Shown one piece after another: positions 24,746-34,138 of a DNA stretch of 64,000 bases. The stretch comes from Halobacteriovorax sp. JY17 (GTDB taxonomy: Bacteria; Bdellovibrionota; Bacteriovoracia; Bacteriovoracales; Bacteriovoracaceae). The notes beneath the pieces were generated by a model. That model had not been told where the DNA came from and did no database searches. It saw only the letters and a program-made list of their open reading frames with translations. Each line of letters begins with the position of its first letter. Position 1 is the first letter of the stretch. Location of the stretch: assembly GCF_002753895.1 (NCBI RefSeq), contig NZ_NJER01000001.1, positions 310,001-374,000 on the forward strand. The letters are read 5' to 3'. Both the position numbers and the translations under genes were made by a program.

Positions 24746-27700
24746 ATGTCGGATTTATTAAAAGTCATTCTATTTACTGCATTTCTAAGTGTGAGTACTT
24801 TCGCCGCAACAGAGCTGATTCCACTGGATAGTTCAAGAATTCCAAGTAACGATTTAATTCATCCTGAGCTTGGTAAAATTTCTTCTGAGACAGCTTGGCA
24901 GTTGCAAAATGATTCTTATAATCCACTTGATTTATCTAAATTAGACCCAGAAGAGAGTGCTGTTTGGAAACATAAAGAAGATTTTATTTTAAATACAGAG
25001 ATAGATAATTTTCCTGTGACTCAAGATGGATTAGTTTTTCTAGGAACGATTGCCTCTCAATCGGGAACTCTTAGATTCAGTGTTTTAGATGAAGGAACTG
25101 GGAATGTTCTCACTATTGCAATCGATAAGAACCTTCATACTTTCTTTCTTAGAAGAAATTTACTTAGAAAGCTAGGCTTTATCATTCCTTCGATGAAGTA
25201 TGAAAAGAAATTAAATATCAGATTTAATTCTAATGAAGAAAAAGAAAATTTTCTAAATAGGGTTGTCCCAGAAAATACTTTTGGAGCTCCTTCTAGGTGG
25301 CTCGTTGCGGACACCGAATTCTCAATAGATCTCCAGGATGTAATGGTTATGCTTCCTACATTTAATGATCATTACAATTTAGCCTTTGGAGTACCACCTA
25401 AAACATTAAGAACTAGAACTCTTAGATCTCTAGTTGTTCCATACGCTCTTTTAAATTTAGATGAGAGTGTTAATGTACTAAGCTGGAAAGCGGGAAGAAT
25501 AGAAGAAAATGCAGTAGAGTTAAAACACTTTACTCTCGCTGATATGAATCCAACTATTGATGATGCTAAGTGGATATTAAATAAAATAAAACTATTTGAA
25601 AGAAAAGACTTTGAGGAGATTGTTCAAAAATCTCACTACCCTAAAGTTGTAGGGGACTTACTAATTGAAAAATTAATTTCTAGAAGAAATAGTTTAATGA
25701 AGGTCTTCGCAATTGATATTGATGATATTGCATTTAATTCTAAAATTAGCTCAGGAGAAAATCTTAAAGAAGGAAGATTACTTCAAGAGAAGTTTGAAGG
25801 TTATGGTTCACGCTTTGCTTACGGTGATCCAGAGTCTCCTTTTAAGGAGTTTAAGTACTCTCTTCTAAGTAAACTTCAATCTGATGTTATTGAAAACTTA
25901 GTTGGAAGAGTAAATACTGAACTTCAGGCCTTTGATATTAATGATGCTCGTCTTGATTACTATAAAGAAGAATTTCAAGAAGGTCTTGATCACTATGTTG
26001 AAACGGGAGAGTTTCTAGAGCAGCAAGTAGGAGCTTGGGTCTCTCCAATTGTTAACGGAAGCCTTATTCTTTCTCGTGATGTTGTTGTTGGAAATCACCA
26101 GGGAAGTGATCACCTTGTTCAAACTGCTGACACTTTTGGATTTGCTGTCTCACTTGGTGCAAATATTGGTTTTGAAGGATTACCTGTTGGCTACTCCGCT
26201 GCTATGAGAGGTCAAGTTAGTTACGTTAAGACTTATACACATTTAAAACCAGTAAGTTCTCTAAAAGCATCTCTTAAGGAGCCTTACAAGAATATGGTAG
26301 TTTCTCTTTTTAAGAGAGATGTTGAAGCAGAGCTTAGAAATCTTACGAATTTAGAAAGTGTCACTGATGAAGAGATTAGAGAAGAGAAAGCGAAAATAAT
26401 TGTAGATAGTTTAAGTAAGAAGATTGGAGTTGGAGAGTCATTGGTTATGACTGACAGATTAACTCCGAGCTTTATGGGCAGAGGTGGTTACTCATGGGCG
26501 AACACAAAAATTTCTCTTACACTCAATTCAAACTCTATTCTTGTTAAGAGAATTCATATCTATAGAAGTACTGCTGATACTATTCAAGTTTATATCGATA
26601 ATGGAGAGCTTGGAGAGCTAGGATTTATACTTGGTGTTGACAATCATATACCAATTACTCGTATTGATTTCAGCCGCGCTAAGGGGAAGTACAATATTGA
26701 AATGTATAATGTAAATATTAATCCTGATCTAGTTGAGAATCCAAACCTATTTAAGGGAGCAACAGCTTTAAATGCACTCTTGCAAAAAGGTGAAAAAGAG
26801 CTTCTGGAAAATTATCAGTCTCCTTATAGAGTCGAGAATGACTTTAGAGACACAAGTACTAAGTACTCTTTTTTAAATTGGAGACTTAAGAAATTAAAAA
26901 AGAGAGGAAAGATAAGTGTCCTTACTCCTGATAAGTTTGAAGCAAACTTCTATAAGTATACACATGAAAAACAAATAGGTGCTAATAACTGGGCATTTGG
27001 TCGTGATGTCGTTAATTACTATTTAAATCAAATTACTGAACATATTACTCTTAGGAATGAGCCGTGGAAGAATCCTGCTAGAACTTTTACTGGTGTGAGT
27101 TCAACTGAAGGCTTTAGATTTGAATCTAGATTTTCTGAAGAGACTAGTGGAACTAAGAAGTATAAAGACGCTTTTCTCGCGATGGAAGTGAGAAAAGAAG
27201 GTTGGAAAATTAAAGAAAAGAAACTCAAAAAGGTAATTAAAGAATTGAATGATCAATTTGGTGCAGATATTTTTTCTGATGATGATGCCAACGATGCAAC
27301 TACTCTTAAGCTTTATTCAATTTTTGTTAACTTAAACATCTATGAAAAAGGTGTATGGAATATTTTAAATTATAGTGAAAAACAAATCACAGAACTTGGT
27401 CGGAAGTATAGACGTTTGAATTACGACAGAAGACATTGTTCAACAACTCGATTAAATGGAGCTCCTATTGCCACGAAAATTAAATGTGGAAACTTTCAAG
27501 TCTTCATTGATAAGAGAGCTAAGTGTGAAGATAAGTTTAAAAATAATAAAGACTCTGCTGTTTCATGCTTAGTGGATCTTGCTATTCTCTATGAGAGTTA
27601 CCTTGAATTTAAAGACTTTAAAGAAATCATAGGTAAAGACAATATCTATATTTATGGGAAAATCACTGGTTTTAGAGAAGAGAGTGATATTCTCACAAGC

Positions 27701-27829
27701 CCTATCAATGGTAACTCTATTGGAAAGGTTAGCGGTAAGTACTGGAACGGACCAGTAGAAGAAGTTAGGTCAAGTATGGAGATGCAGTCAAATGAGTTCG
27801 ACGGCTCATGGTTAAGGGAGAGTATCTAG
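24746..27829 (+). CDS. Giant secreted protein of unknown function, coupled to a subtilase
   Basis: 1027 residues with a signal peptide (MSDLLKVILFTAFLSVSTFA-A). No family is recognised. The middle (about 430-500) has beta-like glycine-rich stretches (GAWVSPIVNGSLILSRDVVVGNHQG, FGFAVSLGANIGFEGLPVGYSAAMRGQVSYVKTY), which could be membrane-barrel or adhesive strands; other parts are charged. A few Cys occur only near the C-terminus (CSTT, IKCGNF, KCEDKF, SCLVDL), probably disulfides. AAGGA precedes the ATG. The stop overlaps the GTG of the subtilase gene (TAGTG), so both are made together. It may be the substrate, inhibitor or partner of that protease. It shares loose features with the 705-residue product at 54953. 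Confidence 0.75.
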   Translation: MSDLLKVILFTAFLSVSTFAATELIPLDSSRIPSNDLIHPELGKISSETAWQLQNDSYNPLDLSKLDPEESAVWKHKEDFILNTEIDNFPVTQDGLVFLGTIASQSGTLRFSVLDEGTGNVLTIAIDKNLHTFFLRRNLLRKLGFIIPSMKYEKKLNIRFNSNEEKENFLNRVVPENTFGAPSRWLVADTEFSIDLQDVMVMLPTFNDHYNLAFGVPPKTLRTRTLRSLVVPYALLNLDESVNVLSWKAGRIEENAVELKHFTLADMNPTIDDAKWILNKIKLFERKDFEEIVQKSHYPKVVGDLLIEKLISRRNSLMKVFAIDIDDIAFNSKISSGENLKEGRLLQEKFEGYGSRFAYGDPESPFKEFKYSLLSKLQSDVIENLVGRVNTELQAFDINDARLDYYKEEFQEGLDHYVETGEFLEQQVGAWVSPIVNGSLILSRDVVVGNHQGSDHLVQTADTFGFAVSLGANIGFEGLPVGYSAAMRGQVSYVKTYTHLKPVSSLKASLKEPYKNMVVSLFKRDVEAELRNLTNLESVTDEEIREEKAKIIVDSLSKKIGVGESLVMTDRLTPSFMGRGGYSWANTKISLTLNSNSILVKRIHIYRSTADTIQVYIDNGELGELGFILGVDNHIPITRIDFSRAKGKYNIEMYNVNINPDLVENPNLFKGATALNALLQKGEKELLENYQSPYRVENDFRDTSTKYSFLNWRLKKLKKRGKISVLTPDKFEANFYKYTHEKQIGANNWAFGRDVVNYYLNQITEHITLRNEPWKNPARTFTGVSSTEGFRFESRFSEETSGTKKYKDAFLAMEVRKEGWKIKEKKLKKVIKELNDQFGADIFSDDDANDATTLKLYSIFVNLNIYEKGVWNILNYSEKQITELGRKYRRLNYDRRHCSTTRLNGAPIATKIKCGNFQVFIDKRAKCEDKFKNNKDSAVSCLVDLAILYESYLEFKDFKEIIGKDNIYIYGKITGFREESDILTSPINGNSIGKVSGKYWNGPVEEVRSSMEMQSNEFDGSWLRESI

Positions 27830-30648
27830 TGAATAAGTTAATACTATTTTCTCTCTTTTTATCTTTAAACTCATTTGCTAATGATCCTCTCTCGAGTATG
27901 CAGTGGGGAATTAAGAATATTGGGCAACCTATTTTTCGTGCAACAGGTGAACTTACTAGAGAGCTTGTAAGAGGAGTTCCAGGGCAGGATATTGGACTAC
28001 CTGAAAATTATGTAGCATCTAAGAAGAAAGTTGTTGTGGCCGTCATTGATTCAGGTGTGGATATTTTCCATCCTGATTTAAAAGAGAATATCTGGCTAAA
28101 TCCTAAGTGCAAAGGTATGAGCGAAGAAGAAATGGCCAAGGAAGATTGTCACGGTTGGAATTTCCTAGATGGAAATCCTGATGTGACAGATGATATTGGT
28201 CACGGAACACACGTTGCTGGAATTATTGCAGCAGCTGAGAATAATGGAATTGGTATTAAGGGAATAGCTTCAAAGAATGTTGAAATTATGCCTCTTAAAA
28301 TCTTAAACTCAAAAGTGAAGACCTTTGTTTATGGGAAGCAGGTCATTACTAATATTATCGCAGATGCAATTGCCTACGCGGTAACAAATGGAGCTTCAGT
28401 CATTAATCTAAGTCTTGGTTGGCCAGCTCTCATTCATACGAAGAAAGTTCGCTATGCTATTGATACTGCAATCAAGAGAAACGTTGCGATTATTGTTGCT
28501 GCAGGAAATAATAATAAGAAGTTACCAGTCTACCCTTGTTCATACGATGAAGTCATTTGTGTTGGAGCTATGGACAATAAAGGGGAGATTCCTGAATTTT
28601 CTAATTTTGGAGGAAAAGTTGACCTAACAGCTCCAGGAGAGAGTATTCTCAGTACTTATCCGAGAAATTTAGAGTCTAGAATCTTAAGAATTCCAGGTTA
28701 TGAAATTAAGCAAGGTTCATCACAGGCAGCTCCTTTTGTTTCGGGTCTTGTGGCCTTACTTAAGTCAAATAATTTAGAAATGAGTTTTGATGAGATTAAA
28801 TATAGACTTTTTAAGAGCGCTACAATTAGTGACTCTAATAAGCGTGTGAAGTACGGAAAAGTTAACTTTAGTAAAATTCTCGATACAGATATTACTAATG
28901 GATACCCACTTTTTAAATTTAAAGCTCTCTCGGAAGTTAGAGTTCTAGAAGATGGAACTTTTGATTTTAATCTTTCATTTAGATCTCTTGGGAAAGATAT
29001 TTCAAAATTAGATTTTGAAGTAATTATCAGAGATGGGCAGAGAGTTATTTTAAGTAAGAAATTTTCTAAAGAAGAAGTTTCTCAAACTGAAAATTCTAGT
29101 GTTCTTGTGAAGGCCAATATTTCTGACTTTAGAACTTCGTCTCATTTAAGTTTAGATGTTAAGTGGAATGGAATTACTTTTGGCCATGAGATCGCTCTGG
29201 TTAGAGATATGCTCAAGGTTGCTGATAAGAAAACTAAGAAATTACCTTTTAAAGACTCTGAAGTTCTCTCAATTGAAAATGGAAGAATGTCGTCAGGACT
29301 TAGAAAAGTTGTATCAAATAAATTTGACAGTCATAGTCTTGATTACTTTGTTCAAAGAAAGGCAACGACAGCTGGAACATCGCTTGTGGAGTTGGCAAAA
29401 ATTCATACGGATAGCATTAAGAGAATTAGGATCGAAATTGCTGAGATTGGAAAACTCATTAATATCATCAAAAATGATTTTAACAATGATGGTGCTGAAG
29501 ATTATATGATTTACTCTCTTTCTAAAGAAGAGAGGCACCTCGTTTTAAGTTTTGTAAACTTTGAAGGAAAGCCTTTATACGGGGATCATTCTCAGTGGTT
29601 CTTAGAGATTTCAACTTTTGAAGGACTACCATTCTTTAATGGTGAAATTCGTTTTGAATTCTTAAATGTCGATTTTCTAACATTTGGAAAAGTTAAAGTT
29701 CCTGTTTTTATGAAGAGTTGGCTCATGCCAGAAGCGGATAATACAAGAGACCCGATAGATCGTATTCCTGATGGAGTTGCTTCAAATAAACCATACTTTT
29801 TAAATCCTATTATTTTAAACGGTGAAGTAAGTTTGGAAGTTAGAACTTTAGCATCGCTTTCATTTTTAAATGATTTTAGAGAGAAGTTTTCAATTGGAGC
29901 TAGAGAGAGCTTGGCCTTTGACCACCTCTTTGATCAAGATAAATTATCGAACTCTCTTGAAGCAATTATTATTTCAGGGAATGAGTTCTCAAAGAGGTAC
30001 TTCCATATTAATTACTTGGAAAAGGGGACTTATTCAGTAGATGAGATATTCTTCTATGGTTTAAGCCTAGATTCCAATAGAACTCTTATCTCAAGAAAGG
30101 ACTCTACTCAGTATAATGCTTCGTTTGCGCTTAACTCTAGACAAGAACTTCGAACAGTTTTTTGGGATTTGAGTGGTGAAAGATCAGTTCAAAACTTTAA
30201 AACTGAGAGTTGGGGGGATTTGATTATAGATATTTTTGACTTCAAAAAAAGTGGTAATGAAAGCCTTGTTTTGCTTGAGTCTAGATACTATATCCATGCA
30301 ATTGACAACGATGGCCCGTCCCAGAAGCTTCCAATTAACCGAGAAAGTAGCTTTCCGGGAGTGAGTTTTTCTGAAACCTTTAAGAAGGTAAATATTGAAA
30401 CGAGAGACTCTAAAGCGAGAGGTATTCTAGTTGATTCTTCTCTTATTTACGGAGATCGCCTTTATTCAATGGTCTTTAATGATGGAGAGTTCGCATCGCC
30501 TATCTATTCTAGTTTTACTATTCCTTCGAATTGTAAGTATCTAGATGTAAGTGAGTTCGAGAAGGGGAGTTATATTGTACTTGCCTGCCAAGATAAGTTT
30601 CTAAGATCGACTCTTGAGTTAGTACCTTTAAAAGAGAGAGTTGAATAA
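27829..30648 (+). CDS. Secreted subtilisin-like serine protease (S8) with large C-terminal extension
   Basis: 939 residues from GTG 27829 (AAGGGAG six bases upstream; an ATG at 27808 lies inside that site region). Signal peptide ends near NSFA. The S8 catalytic domain spans about 65-345: Asp74 (VIDSGVD), His125 (GHGTHVAG), Asn227 (AAGNNN) and Ser298 (GSSQAAP, where GTSMAAP is usual). Two Cys pairs (Cys94, Cys107 and Cys237, Cys244) could bridge. The 600-residue C-terminal part has beta-rich, FG-GAP-like or jelly-roll segments (NDFNNDGAEDYMIYSL) and no named domain. A secreted protease fits predation or envelope processing. It overlaps the convergent gene by 21 bases. Confidence 0.9.
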   Translation: MNKLILFSLFLSLNSFANDPLSSMQWGIKNIGQPIFRATGELTRELVRGVPGQDIGLPENYVASKKKVVVAVIDSGVDIFHPDLKENIWLNPKCKGMSEEEMAKEDCHGWNFLDGNPDVTDDIGHGTHVAGIIAAAENNGIGIKGIASKNVEIMPLKILNSKVKTFVYGKQVITNIIADAIAYAVTNGASVINLSLGWPALIHTKKVRYAIDTAIKRNVAIIVAAGNNNKKLPVYPCSYDEVICVGAMDNKGEIPEFSNFGGKVDLTAPGESILSTYPRNLESRILRIPGYEIKQGSSQAAPFVSGLVALLKSNNLEMSFDEIKYRLFKSATISDSNKRVKYGKVNFSKILDTDITNGYPLFKFKALSEVRVLEDGTFDFNLSFRSLGKDISKLDFEVIIRDGQRVILSKKFSKEEVSQTENSSVLVKANISDFRTSSHLSLDVKWNGITFGHEIALVRDMLKVADKKTKKLPFKDSEVLSIENGRMSSGLRKVVSNKFDSHSLDYFVQRKATTAGTSLVELAKIHTDSIKRIRIEIAEIGKLINIIKNDFNNDGAEDYMIYSLSKEERHLVLSFVNFEGKPLYGDHSQWFLEISTFEGLPFFNGEIRFEFLNVDFLTFGKVKVPVFMKSWLMPEADNTRDPIDRIPDGVASNKPYFLNPIILNGEVSLEVRTLASLSFLNDFREKFSIGARESLAFDHLFDQDKLSNSLEAIIISGNEFSKRYFHINYLEKGTYSVDEIFFYGLSLDSNRTLISRKDSTQYNASFALNSRQELRTVFWDLSGERSVQNFKTESWGDLIIDIFDFKKSGNESLVLLESRYYIHAIDNDGPSQKLPINRESSFPGVSFSETFKKVNIETRDSKARGILVDSSLIYGDRLYSMVFNDGEFASPIYSSFTIPSNCKYLDVSEFEKGSYIVLACQDKFLRSTLELVPLKERVE

Positions 30649-30996
30649 TTTTCCAAGCTGAATATTTAGTGGACTATTTTTTTTCATTTCATATTCAGCG
30701 AGATCACTCTTAGTGAGAGTCTTTTGTTGGCTTTGCTTTTTTAGAATATGCTTTGTTTGATTGAAATTTTTGAAATTATTAATCTTTGTCCCAAAGAACT
30801 TTGATAGCTTCTCTAATCTAGAGGCTTCATCCTCAAGAAAATTATACAAGTGATAGGAGTCGTTGATTTTATCTGACTCTCTTTGTTTTTTTTCGACTTC
30901 TATTTTCTCATGCTCATTGACTACGAGATCCATAATCTCTTCAAAGCCCTTCATTTCATCAAGTTTTTCTTTTGTAATTATTTTCTTCTTTACCAT
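30628..30996 (-). CDS. Small charged protein of unknown function
   Basis: 122 residues, rich in Lys and Glu, predicted helical with a likely coiled coil (EKIEVEKKQRESDKINDSYHLYNFLEDEASRLEKL). No signal peptide or membrane segment. It lies two bases after the gene at 30999 and its end overlaps the subtilase gene on the other strand by 21 bases. No family recognised. Confidence 0.6.
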   Translation of the reverse strand: MVKKKIITKEKLDEMKGFEEIMDLVVNEHEKIEVEKKQRESDKINDSYHLYNFLEDEASRLEKLSKFFGTKINNFKNFNQTKHILKKQSQQKTLTKSDLAEYEMKKNSPLNIQLGKLFNSLF

Positions 30997-30998
30997 AT

Positions 30999-31493
30999 CT
31001 AATTCTCGTTCTCTTGAATTAAGTAAGCAATTTCTTCATAGAAATTTAGCTCTTTTGTTTGTTTGTATAAGCTTCGTTGATCAACTGCAGATTCTTGAAT
31101 AATTTTCTGGTTCTCGTAGAGGTTCATATTAATAACTTTCTCATTTAGAACACCAACTTTATTTAAAAGCATCAATTCTTTATTCTTTAGCCTCTTTGAT
31201 TTCTTAAAATAATGACTAGGGAGCTCATCCACAGATTGAAAAACGCTCATGAGAGTTCCTTTAATCGGAGTCTCACTAACAATATAGTAGGGATAAGGAA
31301 AGAGTGGGTTCTTATGCAACTCTTTTAGAGCTTGTTCAATATTAGAGACAACATTGGCCCTTTCAGCTTCAGAAACATTATGTAGACTCGTATACATGGG
31401 AAGAGAGCCTACTTTTGAAGCCTTTATCTTTTCTTTAAGATAATCTGTTGAAAAATGATCAAGTACTAGTTCTTCATAAATTGGAATTCTCAT
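30999..31493 (-). CDS. Cytosolic protein of unknown function, operon with 30628
   Basis: 164 residues; GAGG stands four bases before the ATG. No signal or membrane segment. Residues 35-100 (MYTSLHNVSEAERANVV, FPYPYYIVSETPIKGTLMSVFQSVDELPSHYF) look globular alpha/beta; the C-terminal 60 are helical. No catalytic motif seen. It forms a two-gene operon with the charged protein at 30628, and diverges from the CpaF operon. Confidence 0.65.
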   Translation of the reverse strand: MRIPIYEELVLDHFSTDYLKEKIKASKVGSLPMYTSLHNVSEAERANVVSNIEQALKELHKNPLFPYPYYIVSETPIKGTLMSVFQSVDELPSHYFKKSKRLKNKELMLLNKVGVLNEKVINMNLYENQKIIQESAVDQRSLYKQTKELNFYEEIAYLIQENEN

Positions 31494-31542
31494 AAGACCT
31501 CAATTAATTATAGCACTTTTAACAGGGAAACAAAGTCGTCAC

Positions 31543-31571
31543 TTGTTGCCCAAATTTTAACGAGTTAGAAT
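31543..31571 (+). promoter_or_regulatory. Candidate promoter of the CpaF operon
   Basis: TTGTTG (31543-31548) and TAGAAT (31566-31571) are 17 bases apart, in the 105-base divergent spacer, 28 bases before the TTG start at 31599. Confidence 0.45.
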
Positions 31572-31598
31572 ATAAGAAAAGTTTATAAGAGGTAATCA

Positions 31599-32282
31599 TT
31601 GGAATATTTTTTCGCAAATTTACCAGATGACTTTACTCATCTACTTAAAGTAAATATGCAAAGTTCTGGCAAGAACTTTTCGGAACTTTCAGGTCATATT
31701 ATTGAACGTAGAGGAATGTATCTTCTGTTTAGGCAAATTTTTAAAGATGTTGATACATCTGGAAATGTAGAAAAGGTATTAAAGTCAGCAGGCTGGCATG
31801 GAATACGTGACCGCTTCTCTTGTCTCTATATAGAAAACTTAATTAATGGAGAGTACCCAAGTTCGGTGAAGACTGGAAATTGCTATGGTATTCTAGGATT
31901 CGAAGATCTCTTAAAGCCTTTTGCTATTGGAGGTTATTCTAGGGGGTTCCTGCTAGGCTTCTATTTAAAGATGTCTTCTATTGAACAAAACCTTCTGGGT
32001 AAATCGACATCTTCTAGTAACTTTTATATTGATGATGTTTTAGAAATTCTTAGACTCTCTTCTGCTCGTACAGTAAAAATTGATTTATTAGTTATTCTAA
32101 TTAAGCACTTAATTTATTTTCTCGGACTAGATGTTCTTAAAGGACATATTGCCAATGGGGAGAAGTACGAACAAATTTACGAGAAGTTGAGCGAAGAGCA
32201 AAAACTTTTGATGGTAAATAACTTCTTAGCTTATGGTAGCTCAATAAATGAAAAAGAAATTTTTGTAATGGATCACGTATAG
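31599..32282 (+). CDS. Unknown protein co-encoded with CpaF-type ATPase
   Basis: 227 residues, TTG start at 31599 with AGAGG six to seven bases upstream. No signal peptide. Residues 1-150 read as mostly helical (LLKVNMQSSGKNFSELSGHIIERRGMYLLFRQIF, SAGWHGIRDRFSCLYIENLI); residues 158-185 contain a hydrophobic stretch (IDLLVILIKHLIYFLGLDVL), amphipathic or buried. It ends seven bases before the CpaF-like ATPase and is presumably its partner. No family recognised. Confidence 0.65.
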   Translation: MEYFFANLPDDFTHLLKVNMQSSGKNFSELSGHIIERRGMYLLFRQIFKDVDTSGNVEKVLKSAGWHGIRDRFSCLYIENLINGEYPSSVKTGNCYGILGFEDLLKPFAIGGYSRGFLLGFYLKMSSIEQNLLGKSTSSSNFYIDDVLEILRLSSARTVKIDLLVILIKHLIYFLGLDVLKGHIANGEKYEQIYEKLSEEQKLLMVNNFLAYGSSINEKEIFVMDHV

Positions 32283-32289
32283 GATATTT

Positions 32290-33321
32290 ATGACAAATGA
32301 AAACTCAGTTTGGAAATTAATCAATGATTTAAATACTAAGAAAGGTATCACTGAAATTGTTATTAATGGTCCTAAAAATGTCTTTGTTGAAAGGGCGGGG
32401 CAATTTATTCAGTTAAATGTTTCTTTAACAAAGCAGGATATTTATAAATTCATCGAAGAAATTGCTGACTACAATAAGAAAGTATGTAATCAACAGAGTC
32501 CAATCATGGATGGAAGCCTCCCTGATGGATCAAGAATAAATGTGATAGTGGAGCCTTTTGTCAGTGGCTTTCCATCTATTTCGATTAGAAAGTATATAAG
32601 AACAATTACAGACTTTGATAGTTCACCCGGAATATTTAGTGTCGATCCAAAATGGGTTGAGTTTATAAAGGCCGCAGTGTCGGCGCGAATGAATATCATT
32701 ATCTCTGGAGGGACGGGAGTAGGTAAGACAACTTTTATGAATCTCTTACTTAAAGAGGTGAGTCCTGCTGAAAGAATAATTACCATTGAAGATACACTGG
32801 AGCTAAATCTTTCGACACCAAATCTTGTAAGATTAGAAGCGGGAAGTAAGGTTGAAGCGAGTGATATTTCAGTTAGAGATCTTGTGAAAAATACTTTAAG
32901 AATGAGGCCTGATAGAATTATTCTTGGAGAAATTAGAGGAGGAGAACTCTTTGATCTTCTCCAGGCGATGAATACTGGTCACGACGGTAGTATGACTTCT
33001 CTTCACGCTAATTCAGCCGCAGAGTGTATCAATAGAATGGAAACTCTATTTCTCATGTCTGGATACGATGTTCCCTACCATGTAGTGAGAAGACAGATGA
33101 GTACGGCAGTGGATTTAATTTTTCAACTCTCAAGAGATAGAGAGGGGAATCGTATTTTAAAAACTATTCAAGAAATTACAGGAATGGAAGGAAGTAATAT
33201 TCTCTCTCAAACCATTGCTACTCATGAAGATGGAAAACTTGTGAGTACTGGAATTACTCCAAAGAATATGGATAAGCTCCATCATATGGGAGCTCTTCCA
33301 ATAGACTTTGCTAATCAGTGA
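32290..33321 (+). CDS. CpaF/TadA-type secretion ATPase, orphan
   Basis: 343 residues. The N-terminal domain (1-115) has KGITEIVINGPKNVFVERAGQ and DGSLPDGSRINVI, typical of CpaF. The ATPase core has Walker A GGTGVGKTT (140-148), an Asp box (TIEDTLEL), the Walker B region RPDRIILGEIRGGE and a His box (GSMTSLHANSA). These hexameric ATPases power Tad pilus or related secretion systems. It lacks the N-terminal extension of many CpaF proteins and no tadB/C, cpaE or pilin genes are near. It could serve a pilus locus elsewhere, or work with the unknown protein before it. Confidence 0.9.
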   Translation: MTNENSVWKLINDLNTKKGITEIVINGPKNVFVERAGQFIQLNVSLTKQDIYKFIEEIADYNKKVCNQQSPIMDGSLPDGSRINVIVEPFVSGFPSISIRKYIRTITDFDSSPGIFSVDPKWVEFIKAAVSARMNIIISGGTGVGKTTFMNLLLKEVSPAERIITIEDTLELNLSTPNLVRLEAGSKVEASDISVRDLVKNTLRMRPDRIILGEIRGGELFDLLQAMNTGHDGSMTSLHANSAAECINRMETLFLMSGYDVPYHVVRRQMSTAVDLIFQLSRDREGNRILKTIQEITGMEGSNILSQTIATHEDGKLVSTGITPKNMDKLHHMGALPIDFANQ

Positions 33322-33325
33322 TAAG

Positions 33326-34096
33326 CTAAGCAGGGTTTTTACTTTCGATATATAAACAATCTAGAGAAAACTTCTTTTGCACGCTTTCCATGAGCTGCTG
33401 AACACCAAATTGTTCTGTGGCATTATGTCCTCCTGCGAACATCGTCACTCCTGCTTCTGCACTTTCATGCCAATCGTGCTCACTCATTTCTCCCGTTAAG
33501 TAAGCGTCAACACCTTCACGCATGGCCTGGGACCATTCACTATTAGCGCCTCCAGTAATAATGGCAAGGGAGTTGATAGTCTCTTGATCTTCTGGTGTGG
33601 AGAAAATAACTTGATGATTTAGAATACCTTCTAAAGTTTTAGCTAATTCTTCTCTCTTTAACTTCCTTGGAAGCTTTCCTTTTAGTCCAGTAGGTGAGCC
33701 TTTGTAGTCACCAAAAGGTTTAATATCAGTGAGTTCTAATTGCTTAGAGATTCCGGCGGCATTTCCAACTTCTAGATGAGCATCTAGTGGCAGGTGATAA
33801 CCAAAGAGGCTGATATCATTTTTTATAAGTGGAAAGACTCTCTTTGCAAATGGACCTTTTAGGGGTCTTGTTCCATGAAACTTCCAAAAGAGTCCATGGT
33901 GAACAATGAGAGCGTCAGCTCCTGCTTTAACCGCTTCATTTACTGAGTGTTTTGTGGCAGACACGGCAAAGGCGACTTTCCTTATCTCTTCGGCACCTTC
34001 GATCTGAAGACCATTCGGTCCATAGTCCTGGAATTCATAAATATTTAGGAGATTATTGAGAAATTTTTCGAGATCTTTTCTTTTAACTACTGACAT
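33326..34096 (-). CDS. Nif3-like dinuclear metal centre protein
   Basis: 256 residues, full length for the bacterial short form. Metal ligands visible: VHHGLFW (His-His), YHLPLDAH (His, Asp, His), and GHNATEQFG (His, Glu). Motif EGVDAYLTGEMSEHDWH is also conserved. The family (COG0327, YbgI/GTP cyclohydrolase-like) forms hexameric rings with a di-metal site; the reaction is not settled. AAAGG precedes the ATG. It follows the TPR gene by 42 bases on the same strand and converges with cpaF with a four-base gap. Confidence 0.92.
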   Translation of the reverse strand: MSVVKRKDLEKFLNNLLNIYEFQDYGPNGLQIEGAEEIRKVAFAVSATKHSVNEAVKAGADALIVHHGLFWKFHGTRPLKGPFAKRVFPLIKNDISLFGYHLPLDAHLEVGNAAGISKQLELTDIKPFGDYKGSPTGLKGKLPRKLKREELAKTLEGILNHQVIFSTPEDQETINSLAIITGGANSEWSQAMREGVDAYLTGEMSEHDWHESAEAGVTMFAGGHNATEQFGVQQLMESVQKKFSLDCLYIESKNPA

Positions 34097-34138
34097 ATTT
34101 AACCTTTTAAAAAATTAATTATGTCAGTAATTGTAGCA

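Noticed and set aside
34097-34138. AT-only stem TTAATTA/TAATTAA followed by T residues as a terminator between the TPR and Nif3-like genes
   Set aside because: The stem is only A-T pairs and could not form a stable terminator; both genes are likely in one transcript.
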